39,847 nucleotides of DNA from the NCBI GenBank assembly GCA_016189835.1, contig JACPRU010000061.1, positions 1-39,847 on the forward strand, given 5' to 3'. This DNA comes from Deltaproteobacteria bacterium (GTDB lineage: Bacteria > Desulfobacterota > Binatia > JACPRU01). This document shows positions 27,295 to 36,178 of the stretch, piece by piece (position 1 is the stretch's first letter; every line of letters begins with the position of its first letter). The notes under the pieces are model-generated. The model made no database searches, was not told the DNA's origin, and saw only the letters and a list, made by a program, of their open reading frames with translations. The translations under genes and the position numbers were made by a program.

Positions 27295-27544
27295 GATCTG
27301 ACCTCCTATGCGGGGTGGCTCGCGGCCACCGTCCCATGGAATGATCCCGGAAGCCAAACCACCGGGGCCCTTCACGACTCCCGGGCGCCGAGCACCGAGG
27401 CGGCGGGCGTCGACGGCGTCCACGCCCGAGCTATGCGCGCGACGGCGAGCTGATGGAACAGGGGGGCGCCATGACCTCGGAGGTAATCGACGGAGGTCCC
27501 GAGCGGGTTCATCGTCGGCAGGCGAAACGGGAAAGGAGAACCTG

Positions 27545-27904
27545 ATGCCGACGAGCGAGACCACCGAAATCATGCGCCGCTTCAACGACGCCTTCCAGCG
27601 CCACGATCCGCGCGCCTTCGCCGAGCTGGTCGCGGAGGACTGCGTGATCGAAAACACGCGCCCCGCGCCCGACGGCGAGCGGTTCGTCGGCCGCGCGGCG
27701 TGCGTGAAGCTCTGGACCGAGATCGCGACCTCGCCGCAGATCGCCTTCGACCTCGAGGACGTCATCGTCGCCGAGGACCGCGCGATCATCCTGTGGCGGC
27801 TGCGACACGGCGAACGCCTCGAGGACTCGGTGCGCGGCGTCAACCTGATGCGCGTCCGCGACGGCAAGATCATCGAGGGACTCGGCTACGTGAAGGGCCC
27901 CTGA
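27545..27904 (+). CDS. SnoaL-like / NTF2-fold protein
   Basis: A 119-residue cone-shaped alpha+beta barrel protein: MRRFNDAFQRHDPRAFAELV, VAEDCVIENTRPAPDG, RFVGRAACVKLWTEI and GVNLMRVRDGKIIEGLGYVKG are the usual SnoaL/ketosteroid-isomerase-like blocks. The start ATG 27545 follows GAAAGGAG. The function could be isomerase, hydrolase or ligand-binding; no catalytic residue set can be assigned. It is divergent from mtoX across 250 bases that contain a 6-bp inverted repeat (GGTGGC and GCCACC near 27314-27330) but no clear promoter. Confidence 0.8.
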   Translation: MPTSETTEIMRRFNDAFQRHDPRAFAELVAEDCVIENTRPAPDGERFVGRAACVKLWTEIATSPQIAFDLEDVIVAEDRAIILWRLRHGERLEDSVRGVNLMRVRDGKIIEGLGYVKGP

Positions 27905-27974
27905 GCGGGCGCCGAGTCTCGGGCGGTGCGGGGATTCGCGACCGGCGGGCCGGATCTCTGCTAAGGCTGCGGAC

Positions 27975-28871
27975 ATGGCAACCGGACGAAACGGAGCGGC
28001 GGTCGAGCCGGGCGGCGCGGGGCCGCTGCTCCGCCGCTGGCGTGAGTCGCGCCATCTCAGCCAGCTCGAGCTGGCGCTGGAAGCGGAGGTGTCGGCGCGT
28101 CACATCAGCTTCCTCGAGACCGGCAAGGCAACGCCGAGCCGGGAGATGCTGCTCACGCTGTCGAACGTGCTCGACGTTCCGCTTCGCGAGCGGAACCTGC
28201 TGCTGCTGGCCGCCGGCTACGCGCCGATCTACGGCGAGACCAGTCTCGACGATCCGCGCATGAGCCAGGTGCGCTCGGTCATCGAGGTGATGCTGCGCTC
28301 GAACGAGCCGCGCAGCGCGCTCGCGCACGATCGCCACTGGAACGTGGTGATGGCGAACGAGGCCTTCCTCCGCTTCCTGACGGTCGCGCTCGGCGGCACG
28401 CCGGAGGGCCTCGCGCCGCTCCAGGTAGCGCAGCCGCCGCGACCGAACATCCTCCACCTGCTGTTCGATCCCGACGGGCTCCGCAAGGTGGTGGTGAACT
28501 GGGAGGCGAGCGCCAGGTCGCTGCTGAACCAGGCGCAGCGCAGGCTCGCCTGGGCGCGCGACGACACGCTGAAGAAGCTGATCGCCGACGTGCTCGCCTA
28601 TCCCGGCGTCCCGTCGCGCTGGCGCGAGCCCGATCTCGAGGCGCCGCACGCCCTGATCCTGCCGATGGAGCTCGACCTCGGCGGCAAGATCGTGCGCATG
28701 TTCAGCACCGTCACGACCGTGGCGACGCCTCACGACGTGACGCTCGAGGAGCTGCACGTCGAGGTCTTCTACCCGGCCGACGCGGAGACGGAGGCGACGC
28801 TCGAGAGCTACGAGAAGCAGGTCGCGGGGCTGTTCGGCGATCGCGAGGAAACCCGCCGCCGCCGCGGCTGA
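27975..28871 (+). CDS. XRE-family regulator with MmyB-like ligand-binding domain
   Basis: A 298-residue transcription factor. Residues 18-75 are an XRE helix-turn-helix (LLRRWRESRHLSQLELAL, EAEVSARHISFLETGKATPS). The rest matches the MmyB-like C-terminal domain: RHWNVVMANEAFLRFL, NILHLLFDPDGLRKVVVNWE, and the end block VEVFYPADAETEATL. Such regulators are common next to SDR or oxidoreductase genes they control. Here an SDR starts 52 bases downstream on the same strand, and the SnoaL-like gene lies just upstream. The ligand is unknown, possibly a fatty-acyl-type molecule. Confidence 0.88.
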   Translation: MATGRNGAAVEPGGAGPLLRRWRESRHLSQLELALEAEVSARHISFLETGKATPSREMLLTLSNVLDVPLRERNLLLLAAGYAPIYGETSLDDPRMSQVRSVIEVMLRSNEPRSALAHDRHWNVVMANEAFLRFLTVALGGTPEGLAPLQVAQPPRPNILHLLFDPDGLRKVVVNWEASARSLLNQAQRRLAWARDDTLKKLIADVLAYPGVPSRWREPDLEAPHALILPMELDLGGKIVRMFSTVTTVATPHDVTLEELHVEVFYPADAETEATLESYEKQVAGLFGDREETRRRRG

Positions 28872-28922
28872 GCGCGACGCGGCGGCGCACTGCCCACCCC
28901 CGCCGAGTAGGAGAGCCGACTC

Positions 28923-29702
28923 ATGTCATCGTCGTTCGATCTTTCCGGCAAGGTGGCGGTCGTCACCGGCTCGAGCAAGGGCATCGGCCGCGCGATCGCC
29001 GAGCGCATGGCCGAGCACGGCGCCAGGGTGGTCGTTTCCTCGCGCAAGGCCGAGGCCTGCGAAGAGGTTGCGGCGGGCATCCGCGCCCGGGGCGGCGAGG
29101 CGATGGTCCAGGCCTGCCACATCGGTCGCCGCCGCGACCTGGAGGGGCTGGTCGAGGCGACGCTGGCGAGATGGGGCCGCATCGACGTCCTGGTCTGCAA
29201 CGCGGCCGCCAACCCGTACTACGGGCCGCTCGCGAAGATGCCCGACGAGGCGATGGACAAGGTTCTCGAGAACAACGTGAAGAGCGTGGTCTGGCTGTCG
29301 AATCTGGTCCTGCCGCAGATGGCGGAGCGCCGTGACGGCGTGATCATCATCATCTCTTCGGTCGGCAGCTTCACCGGCTCGGACGTGCTCGGCTTCTACA
29401 ACATGTCGAAGGCCGCCGAGCAGTCGCTCGCGCGCAGCCTCGCCTACGAGTGGGGCGCGCACAACATACGGGTCAACTGCATCGCGCCCGGGCTGATCCG
29501 CACCGACTTCTCGCGCGCGCTTTGGGAGAACGACAAGCTGCTGGCCAAGCGCACCGCCAGCTCGGCGCTCAAGCGCATCGGCGAGCCGGACGAAATCGCC
29601 GGTGCGGCGGTAATGCTCGCCGCACCGGCCGGCGCGTTCATCACCGGGCAGACGATCCTGGTCGACGGCGGGAGGTTGATCGGCGTGCTGCCGCCGGACT
29701 AG
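28923..29702 (+). CDS. SDR family oxidoreductase
   Basis: Classical SDR of 259 residues with TGSSKGIG near residue 17, CNAAAN in place of NNAG near 96, the Ser in IISSVGSFTGS near 142, and YNMSK near 159. The C-terminal part has VDGGRLIGVLP. The acidic/basic pattern SSRKAEA after the second strand suggests NADP preference. It resembles the SDRs at 2121 and 3004 but is a separate family member. GGAG-type sequence (GTAGGAGAG) precedes ATG 28923. It is probably controlled by the XRE/MmyB regulator just upstream. Confidence 0.87.
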   Translation: MSSSFDLSGKVAVVTGSSKGIGRAIAERMAEHGARVVVSSRKAEACEEVAAGIRARGGEAMVQACHIGRRRDLEGLVEATLARWGRIDVLVCNAAANPYYGPLAKMPDEAMDKVLENNVKSVVWLSNLVLPQMAERRDGVIIIISSVGSFTGSDVLGFYNMSKAAEQSLARSLAYEWGAHNIRVNCIAPGLIRTDFSRALWENDKLLAKRTASSALKRIGEPDEIAGAAVMLAAPAGAFITGQTILVDGGRLIGVLPPD

Positions 29703-29879
29703 TCGTGCGCCTTGGCGGAGCGCGAAGGGTCGTGGGCGGTCACCCGGCCCGGAAGGAAGGCACGGCACCGCTTCTCCAGGTGCCGCGCGCGCACCCCGCG
29801 CCGGATGCCCGACGGCGGCCGGCAATCGCTCGACCCGCCGTCGGCGAAAGTCGTATGCTCGCCGCCAAGGGAGGTCCGG

Positions 29880-30461
29880 ATGCCACACATCGGCTACTTG
29901 CCGTTCGAGGCCGTCGATGACGAGCTGCAAGCGGTCATGCGCGAGTACGACGAGGAGCTCGGCGGATCGGAGTTCGTGCGGGTGTTCGCGCACGCGCCCG
30001 AGGTCTTCAAGTCCTTCATCCGCTTCTACTTCCCGCTCATCACCGAGACCCGCGGCAGCGTCGACATGAAGCTCACCGAGCTCGTCAGGCTGAAGGTCGC
30101 CGAGATCAACGGCTGCCATCTTTGAAAGGGCGCCCGGTTCGCGCTGGCAGCGCGACAAGGCCTGACCGAAGAGATGATCGACGAGCTTCCGCGCTATCGG
30201 GAGAGCAAGCTCCTCGGTGCCCGGGAGAAGGCGGCGGTCCGCTACGCCGAGGTGCTCGCGGGGGATCACCGGCAAGCCGGGCCGGCGCTCTTCGACCAGC
30301 TCCGCGAGCATTTCACGGAGGCCGAGATCGTCGATCTCGGCTGGCGGATCGTGACGTTCGTCGGCTACGGGCGGTTCATCTACGCGCTGGGTCTCGAGAT
30401 CGGCAAGACCTGCCCGATCCCCGCGCACCGGACGGCGAGCGCGCAGCCGCCGTCCCGTTGA
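29880..30461 (+). CDS. AhpD/carboxymuconolactone-decarboxylase-like protein with in-frame TGA (probable Sec82)
   Basis: From ATG 29880 (GGGAGG before it) the frame encodes an AhpD-like protein: KLTELVRLKVAEINGCHL, then TGA at 30123-30125, then KGARFALAARQGLTEEMIDE and AAVRYAEVLAG in the same frame to TGA 30459-30461, 193 residues in all. AhpD-fold proteins have a redox CxxC at exactly this place (NGCxxC). Here Cys79-His-Leu-Sec82 would be CxxU. The second half matches the family, so the TGA is internal, not terminal. A 7-bp hairpin with a GG loop follows. The likely role is thiol-based peroxide or disulfide reduction. The alternative is a disabling mutation, less likely because both halves are intact and the TGA replaces exactly the catalytic Cys codon (TGC/TGT). 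Confidence 0.82.
30126..30155 (+). promoter_or_regulatory. Candidate bacterial SECIS hairpin downstream of the AhpD-like TGA
   Basis: Thirteen bases after the TGA, TCGCGCT (30139-30145) pairs perfectly with AGCGCGA (30149-30155), leaving GGC as the loop, or UGGCA if the top U-A pair opens. The first loop G is 21 bases past the TGA. This fits the distance and the loop-G requirement of bacterial SECIS elements, and the top of the hairpin (GCTGG) matches that of the cytochrome hairpin. Confidence 0.68.
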
Positions 30462-30545
30462 GCTCGAGTCGGAACCGGCGCCGCATCGCGTGCGCCGCGG
30501 GGCGGGAGACGGAGCAACCGCTGCGACGCGCGCGCCCGCGTACGG

Positions 30546-32201
30546 TCAGAACTGAAACACGACCGAGAAGTAGGTCTCCTGGCGACTGTCGCCGGGCCGG
30601 CCGAAGCGCTCGCCGAGGAACCAGGGCCCCTCGCCGGTCTTTCCCCAGAAGAGGTCCTGTCGCAGGCGGAAGATCAAGTGGTCCGAGAAGATGTGCTCGA
30701 GCTCCAGCCGGGTGAAACCGGCGGTCGCGACCAGGTCGTAGGCGGCGGCGATCGTCGGCTGCCAGAGCCCGGCCGCTCCGTAGCTCGTGGTCGCGGCGAA
30801 GGTCGCGACGAACTCGTCCTCGGTGATCCGGTCGGTGTTGCGGCTGACGAAGCGGTCCTCGATGTCGCGGCCGTCGACCCGGGCCTGGTAGACGGACGGG
30901 ATTCCGGTGAAGAAGCGGTTGAAGTCGAGGTAGTGGCGCCAGAAGAATTGGCCGGTCAGGAAGAACGTCCGGATGCTGTTCAGGGGCTTGAGCCAGGTCG
31001 GCCGGTCGAAGGCGAGCATCAGCACCGTCCGCTCGCTCTTCTCGTAGAGGTTCCCGTCCGGGTCGAGCGCGCCGGGGACGCCTTCGCCGAGGGAAACCGG
31101 TATGCCGGTCGTGTAGGTCGACTCGAGCCGAAACACGGCCTGGGTGAATTGCTCCTCGGCGTAGTTCGCCGAGACGCCGACGACGTGGCTGCGGGGGTAG
31201 AAGAGGTCGATCGGCAGGCGGAGCGTGCCGAGCGCGTCGGGGCGTAGCGGCGCTCCGATCGTCGCCAGGTCCTGCCTAACCTTAGCCCCCGGGTCGTCCG
31301 AGATCGTCCAGAAGTAGTTCAGGCTGAAGTCGATCCGCTTCCAGACCGCTTTCAGGCGGAATGCGATCTCGCTGTTCTCGAGCCTTCGCTCGGGCTGGTT
31401 GTCCCGCAGCGAGGTCTCGAGATCGAAGATCTGTCCGCCGAGGATCGCCGTGTTCGCCTCCTCCGGCAGACCTTGACCGAAGAAGCCCCAGGGACGCCTC
31501 GGATCCTGGGAAATCTTGTTCTTCTCGTAGATCCCGGGGATCCAGATGCCCTCGAGGAAGACCTCCTCGAGGAACCCGAGCTTGCCGATGTCGTAGATCC
31601 CTCGGGCCATCCACACCGTGACCCGGATGTCTTCCCAGGGCTCGTAGTACCAGTGCCAGCGGAAATCGAGGGGGTTGATCACGTCGAGGGCGCGAAACTG
31701 GTCGGTCTCTCCCCACACGACCTGCTGGCGGCCGAGCCGCAGCGTGAAGGGGGGAACGAGGAACTCCCCGTAGATCTCCCGCAGCGTGTACTCGGCCCGC
31801 AGGCGGTCGCGCTCCTCATCGGAAAAGCGCTCGCGGAACGATTCGCGGACGTCGTAGACCGAGTCGTAGGCGCCCCGGCCGATCACCGACAGATTCGCTT
31901 CCTCCAACGGTCCGGTGCTCAGTCCGAACAGGTTGCTCGAGCGGAGGAACTCCCACCGGCTCTCGATCTGAGCGGTGTTCCTCTGCATGACCAGCTCGGC
32001 GTCTTTGAACTCGGGCGTGCGCAGCGCGGTCTTCGCCTCGAAGAAGCCCTGGATCTCCAGATCGGGACGCGGAGCGAGCAGCGCCCCGGCGTCCGGGCTC
32101 GCCAGCAGCGTTGCGAGCAGGACGAGGCCGGCGGCGGCGCGGGCGATCCGGCCCCGGCCGGCGAGCCGGCGGGCATCGAACGGTGGAGCTTCCTGCCGCA
32201 T
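30546..32201 (-). CDS. DUF1302-family outer-membrane protein
   Basis: A 551-residue protein with a signal sequence (ARAAAGLVLLATLLASPDAGA) and long stretches of alternating residues suited to a beta barrel. It ends with ETYFSVVFQF, a terminal Phe typical of outer-membrane barrels. LEIQGFFEAKTALR, LREIYGEFLVPPFTLRLGRQ, VVWGETDQFRALDVINPLDF and the aromatic PWEDIRV region are DUF1302 features. ATG 32201 follows GGGAGGAA. It lies 84 bases after the DUF1329 gene; the two families are regularly encoded together and are thought to move hydrophobic compounds across the envelope. Substrate unknown. Confidence 0.85.
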   Translation of the reverse strand: MRQEAPPFDARRLAGRGRIARAAAGLVLLATLLASPDAGALLAPRPDLEIQGFFEAKTALRTPEFKDAELVMQRNTAQIESRWEFLRSSNLFGLSTGPLEEANLSVIGRGAYDSVYDVRESFRERFSDEERDRLRAEYTLREIYGEFLVPPFTLRLGRQQVVWGETDQFRALDVINPLDFRWHWYYEPWEDIRVTVWMARGIYDIGKLGFLEEVFLEGIWIPGIYEKNKISQDPRRPWGFFGQGLPEEANTAILGGQIFDLETSLRDNQPERRLENSEIAFRLKAVWKRIDFSLNYFWTISDDPGAKVRQDLATIGAPLRPDALGTLRLPIDLFYPRSHVVGVSANYAEEQFTQAVFRLESTYTTGIPVSLGEGVPGALDPDGNLYEKSERTVLMLAFDRPTWLKPLNSIRTFFLTGQFFWRHYLDFNRFFTGIPSVYQARVDGRDIEDRFVSRNTDRITEDEFVATFAATTSYGAAGLWQPTIAAAYDLVATAGFTRLELEHIFSDHLIFRLRQDLFWGKTGEGPWFLGERFGRPGDSRQETYFSVVFQF

Positions 32202-32285
32202 GCAGTTCCTCCCTGGTGGTCGCGCGGGCGATCCGTGTCCCCGGGCGAGCCGATCGCTCTCGATCCCGGACGCGAACGCGTACGC

Positions 32286-33608
32286 CTAGCGCCGCCCGCT
32301 CACCATGTTGCGAAGCGAGAAGAACTGCTTCGCGCGGCCGGGCGAGAACGCGGTGCGCTTCGCGTAGCAATGCGTGACGGTGGCGTGGGGCTTGCGGACG
32401 TTGATGTCGGTCTCGCCGAGATGCAGGAACACTTGCTCGCCGAGGTTCGACGCGTAGTCGAGCTTCATGAACGGCGGCTGCCGGGGAGGCTCCACTCCGT
32501 AGCTCTCCGAGTACTTCAGGAAATGCTGGCTCAGGCGGAAGAGCGACTCGTCCTGCCGGTCGAAGGTGAACATCCAGAGCGTCCAGAAGTGCTCGTCATC
32601 GATGAAGAGAATCTTGTGACCGTACGGATGCTTCGGATCCTTCGGCTCGATCAGCAGGACGTGGGCGGTGCGGAGATCCCAGCGGGCGCGGTTCGGCACC
32701 CAGGAATGCGCTCCCCCCATCTCGGGATTGTCCCGGACGTTGATCGTGGCGAGGACCCGTTTCTTGCCGAGGTAGGTCCAGCGGTGTTCGTAGACCTTCC
32801 CCCCGAAGCCCATCATGTCCTCGCGGGTCCAGTCCATGCCGAGCATCTCGCTGGTCCGCTCCGAGGCGAGAACGCGCCGCGGCTTGCGCTGCTGCGGGCT
32901 GTACATCCACCCGCCGTCCTCCTTGTGGTGATCCACGTACTTCTTGGTGAGCGTCTTGGTTCCCGCGAAATCCCGGGGCGAGCGGAACTCCATGAGCTGC
33001 TTCGCCTGGATGTCGTCCTCGTCCCCCTCGACCAGGGGCTTCTGCCCCTGCGCGTAGCGCGCGTCCACCAAGGTGAACTCGATCTCCCGGTCGAGCCGCC
33101 CGTTCGGGCCCCGGGACCACGCGGTCATCGGCATCACCTGGCCCTCGGCGCCAGGCCGCCAGACCATGTTCCAGATCACCTTCTGGGCGGCCTGCCGGTC
33201 GGCCGGATCGATTTCCGCGAACGGGAAGCCCCCTCCGGTGAAACCGACCAGCACCCCCTCCTCATCCAGGCGGTAGTCGGGATCCTTTTCCTCGCCCCAC
33301 TTCGAAGGCAGCGGGTAGCTCGTCGCGGCGGCGACCTCCATCTCCATGCCCTCGAAGAAGTACTCCTCCCAGGCCGAGATCGGGATGAACGGCTCGAGGC
33401 GCCAGCGGTCCTGGATCCCGACCTTCTCGCCCGGCGAGAACGCCGGCTCGGCGCCGCGGTTGTCCTCGATCCACCCGCGGAGATCCTGGTAAGCGCGATG
33501 CGCCTCCGCGGCTCGGGCGGGGCCGACGCTGCCGAGCAGGAGCACGGCGGCCGAGAGCGCGCCGACGAGGCGGGCGGAAAGGTTGTCGGTTACGGGGGTG
33601 ATTTGCAT
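32286..33608 (-). CDS. DUF1329-family envelope protein
   Basis: About 440 residues with a signal peptide (LVGALSAAVLLLGSVGPARA). Family features include YQDLRGWIEDNRGAEPAFSP, MEVAAATSYPLPSKWGEE, FAGTKTLTKKYVDHHKEDGG, WMYSPQQRKPRRV, and LGMDWTREDMMGFGGKVYEH. The fold is of the LolB/LolA type, which suggests lipid or hydrophobic ligand carriage between membranes. ATG 33608 is chosen (GAGGAATGGAG upstream); ATG 33617 is three codons earlier. It is the first gene of the DUF1329-DUF1302 pair. Confidence 0.85.
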   Translation of the reverse strand: MQITPVTDNLSARLVGALSAAVLLLGSVGPARAAEAHRAYQDLRGWIEDNRGAEPAFSPGEKVGIQDRWRLEPFIPISAWEEYFFEGMEMEVAAATSYPLPSKWGEEKDPDYRLDEEGVLVGFTGGGFPFAEIDPADRQAAQKVIWNMVWRPGAEGQVMPMTAWSRGPNGRLDREIEFTLVDARYAQGQKPLVEGDEDDIQAKQLMEFRSPRDFAGTKTLTKKYVDHHKEDGGWMYSPQQRKPRRVLASERTSEMLGMDWTREDMMGFGGKVYEHRWTYLGKKRVLATINVRDNPEMGGAHSWVPNRARWDLRTAHVLLIEPKDPKHPYGHKILFIDDEHFWTLWMFTFDRQDESLFRLSQHFLKYSESYGVEPPRQPPFMKLDYASNLGEQVFLHLGETDINVRKPHATVTHCYAKRTAFSPGRAKQFFSLRNMVSGRR

Positions 33609-34143
33609 GGTCTCCATTCCTCGGCCGGTCGGGTTCCTCGATTGAATTGCAGACCCTGTGCCAGCTGTCGAACGCCGATCGTCATTGCCGAGCGGCCCTT
33701 TTCTGCACCGGATCGCGTCAGCCGGCTGCGCGCCTGTGTCCACCGGAAGCAGGCCGCGGTCGTCGGTCTCCGTCCAGTGGGGATCTGCGCGCCGCCCGGA
33801 TGGTGGCGCCGCAGCGGGTTCGCCAACAGCTTCACGATCAGATGGCGCCGGTGATTCGCGCAGACCTCGTCGTCGCCGGAGCTGCGAAGTGCTCGCCGTC
33901 GGGATCGACGCAGACGACCTCGGGCATCGGCACGCGGCCGGTGAGCGCTCGCTGCACCTCGCCCTCGCTCCGGAAGTTGGGCGGGGTCCCCAGGCACTCC
34001 CCGAGGGACGTGTGCAGCACCAGCGAGCGAGATCACCCGCCGTCGGCTTCCTCCAGATCGAAGACGAAGTTCGCAGGTCACGCCGATCGCCGACCAGTCG
34101 GAAGCGACTGGCAAGACCGCGCCGGATGCACTAGCCTCGAGCG
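33609..34143. other. Intergenic stretch of about 530 bases, no confident gene
   Basis: Between the divergent DUF1329 and enoyl-CoA hydratase-like genes no frame shows a known family. A minus-strand frame 33838-34020 encodes VLHTSLGECLGTPPNFRSEG followed by a segment ending DPDGEHFAAP, which looks protein-like. It is preceded in the same frame by ANFVFDLEEADGG and a TGA, so it may be a decayed gene. I found no hairpin to argue for recoding here. The two divergent promoters must lie in this stretch, but neither is clear. Confidence 0.3.
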
Positions 34144-34986
34144 ATGGATCGCAACTTGCCAGGGGGCTCCCCCGAGACGACGAATTTACGGAGCACGGCA
34201 GCTCACGGCATTCGCTGCGAGGTGCGGCCCCCGATCGCGGAGATCGTGCTCGATCGGCCCGCAGACGGCAACACCTTCACGCCGGAGCTGCTGAGCGAGC
34301 TCGCCGCGGCGGCCGTGCGGCTCGCCACGGAGGCCAACGTTCGCGCGGTCGTCGTGCGCGGGAGCGGCAAGAACTTCTGCTTCGGAGCGAACATCGACAT
34401 GTTCCTCGAGGAGCCGGCGGATCGACGCCCGGCGCTGTTGCGCGATCTGGTCACCCGCTTTCACGTCGCCATCACGCGACTCGCGCGGCTGGAGCTGCCG
34501 GTGCTCGGCGTCGCCCACGGCATGGTGGTCGGCGGGGGTCTCGCGCTGCTCGGCGCCTGCGACGTCGTGCTGGCGGCCGAATCGACGCGATTTCGTATGG
34601 GATGGAGCGGGATCGGCATCACCATGGACGGCGGCGCGACTTGGACGTTGCCGCGGATCATCGGAGCGCGGCGCACTCTCGAGCTGATCTCCACGAACCG
34701 GATCTTCACCGCCGCCGAGGCCGAGCGCTGGGGCCTGGTGAACTGGCTCGCCCCCGAGGCTGATCTCGAGAAGCGCACCGCCGAGATCGCGAGGACGCTC
34801 GCGGCGGGCCCGACCCGCGCGCTCGGTCTGTGCAAGCGGCTGGTGATCGGCGGCGGCAGCCAGTCGTTCGAGACGCACCTCGAGGACGAGGCGGTGGCGC
34901 TCGTCGAGGCCGTCGGCACGGCCGACGCCGACGAGGGCCTTCGCGCGTTTCGCGAACGCCGCCCGCCGCGCTTCTCCGGCCGCTGA
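34144..34986 (+). CDS. Enoyl-CoA hydratase/isomerase family protein (PaaG-like)
   Basis: Crotonase-fold protein of 280 residues. The oxyanion-hole segments are GKNFCFGANIDMF near residue 75 and HGMVVGGGLALLGACDVVLA near 120. In the second catalytic region the text is GIGITMDGGATWTLPR, with Asp where hydratases have the second Glu, as in the PaaG-type and other isomerases of the family. Thus an isomerase or another crotonase reaction is more likely than hydration. ATG 34144 lacks a strong ribosome binding site. A quinone oxidoreductase follows after 141 bases that contain a copy of the dispersed repeat. Confidence 0.85.
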   Translation: MDRNLPGGSPETTNLRSTAAHGIRCEVRPPIAEIVLDRPADGNTFTPELLSELAAAAVRLATEANVRAVVVRGSGKNFCFGANIDMFLEEPADRRPALLRDLVTRFHVAITRLARLELPVLGVAHGMVVGGGLALLGACDVVLAAESTRFRMGWSGIGITMDGGATWTLPRIIGARRTLELISTNRIFTAAEAERWGLVNWLAPEADLEKRTAEIARTLAAGPTRALGLCKRLVIGGGSQSFETHLEDEAVALVEAVGTADADEGLRAFRERRPPRFSGR

Positions 34987-35041
34987 AGGGGCGGAGCCGA
35001 AGAGCCTTCGGATCCGGAAATCTTCCCGCCGCGGGACCCGT

Positions 35042-35060
35042 CGAAAAGACTCCCGACCCC
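35042..35060. repeat. Third copy of the 19-bp dispersed repeat
   Basis: CGAAAAGACTCCCGACCCC, identical to the copy at 13836-13854 and also followed by a pyrimidine-rich run (TCTTTCTC). It lies between two plus-strand genes. The distance of over 21 kb from the other copies shows that the element is dispersed in the genome. Confidence 0.75.
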
Positions 35061-35127
35061 TCTTTCTCGGCGCCTCGACAGCGGCCGGAGGCTCCGCCAT
35101 GCTCGCCGCGGGAGGGCATCGGCCGTC

Positions 35128-36096
35128 ATGAAGGCGATTCGCTTGCATCACACCGGGGGGCCCGAAGCGCTCGTGCTCGACGATCTGCCGGAACCGACGC
35201 CCGCCGCGGGCCAGGCGGTCGTCAAGATCGAGGCGGCCGGGCTGAACTACATCGACGTCTACTTCCGCACCGGCCTCTACCGAGGCGAGCTGCCGTTGAC
35301 CCTCGGCTTCGAGGCGGCCGGCACGGTGACGGCGGTCGGGTCGGGCGTCGCCGAGGTCCGGGTGGGAGACCGCGTCGCCTACGCGGGCGTGCTCGGCGCC
35401 TACGCGCAGTACGCCGCGGTACCGGCGGATCGCCTGGTCGCGCTTCCGCCCGCGGTCAGCGCCAGGCAGGGCGCGGCGGCGATGCTACAGGGTTTGACGG
35501 CTCACTATCTCGGCACCGCGACGTGGCCGCTGCGGCCGGGCGACACCTGTCTGGTGCACGCGGCCGCGGGCGGCGTCGGCCTGCTGCTCTGCCAGATCGC
35601 CAAGATGCGCGGGGCGCGCGTGATCGCCACCGTCTCCACCCAGGGCAAAGCCGAGCTCGCGCGGGGGGCCGGCGCCGACGAGGTCATCCTCTACTCGGAG
35701 CAGGATTTCGAGGCCGAGGTGAAGCGCCTGACCGACGGCCGGAAGGTTCAGGTGGTGTACGACGGAGTCGGCAAGACGACGTTCGCCAAGGGGCTCGATT
35801 GCCTGGCGCCGCGCGGCATGATGGTGCTCTACGGGCAGGCGAGCGGCCCCGTCGGCAGCCTCGACCCGCAAGTCCTGAACGCCAAAGGATCCCTCTTCCT
35901 CACGCGCCCGACGCTCGCCCACTACGTGCTGACGCGCGAGGAGCTCCGCGCGCGCGCCGGCGACATCCTCGGCTGGGTGAGCGACGGCCGGCTTCGCCTG
36001 CGCATCGATCTCGAGGTGCCCCTGCAGGACGCTGCCGCGGCTCACCGCGCGCTCGAGGGCCGCCACACGACCGGCAAGGTGCTGCTGATCCCGTGA
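35128..36096 (+). CDS. NADPH:quinone oxidoreductase family protein
   Basis: Medium-chain dehydrogenase without zinc ligands, 322 residues. [20 protein letters not shown] at the start, [16 protein letters not shown] near residue 35, [13 protein letters not shown], and the cofactor site [17 protein letters not shown] near 147 are those of the zeta-crystallin/QorA group. VIATVST after the second strand leaves cofactor choice open, but NADPH is usual. It reduces quinones or activated double bonds of small substrates. ATG 35128 follows GGGAGG at a longish 12-base spacing. The following alpha/beta hydrolase lies 82 bases on. Confidence 0.88.
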   Translation: MKAIRLHHTGGPEALVLDDLPEPTPAAGQAVVKIEAAGLNYIDVYFRTGLYRGELPLTLGFEAAGTVTAVGSGVAEVRVGDRVAYAGVLGAYAQYAAVPADRLVALPPAVSARQGAAAMLQGLTAHYLGTATWPLRPGDTCLVHAAAGGVGLLLCQIAKMRGARVIATVSTQGKAELARGAGADEVILYSEQDFEAEVKRLTDGRKVQVVYDGVGKTTFAKGLDCLAPRGMMVLYGQASGPVGSLDPQVLNAKGSLFLTRPTLAHYVLTREELRARAGDILGWVSDGRLRLRIDLEVPLQDAAAAHRALEGRHTTGKVLLIP

Positions 36097-36178
36097 GCCC
36101 TGGAGACGCGAGGCGCGGTCGGCTATTCCCTTCGCTGCGCCGGCGGCGCAGGCTGGCGGCGGCGCAGACCGAGATCAC

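Noticed and set aside
27295-27544. A small gene between mtoX and the SnoaL-like gene
   Set aside because: Short frames exist but none has protein-like composition or a good ribosome binding site; only a weak inverted repeat is present.
32286-33743. Start of the DUF1329 gene at 33743
   Set aside because: The first 45 residues are not family-like and would precede the signal peptide; ATG 33608 places the signal peptide at the N-terminus.
33838-34114. Possible third TGA-recoded gene on the minus strand (ANFVFDLEEADGG, TGA, then a protein-like stretch)
   Set aside because: The frame before the TGA is only about 16 codons from another stop, no family is recognised on either side, and no hairpin with a G loop was found downstream. 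It is more likely decayed or chance sequence.
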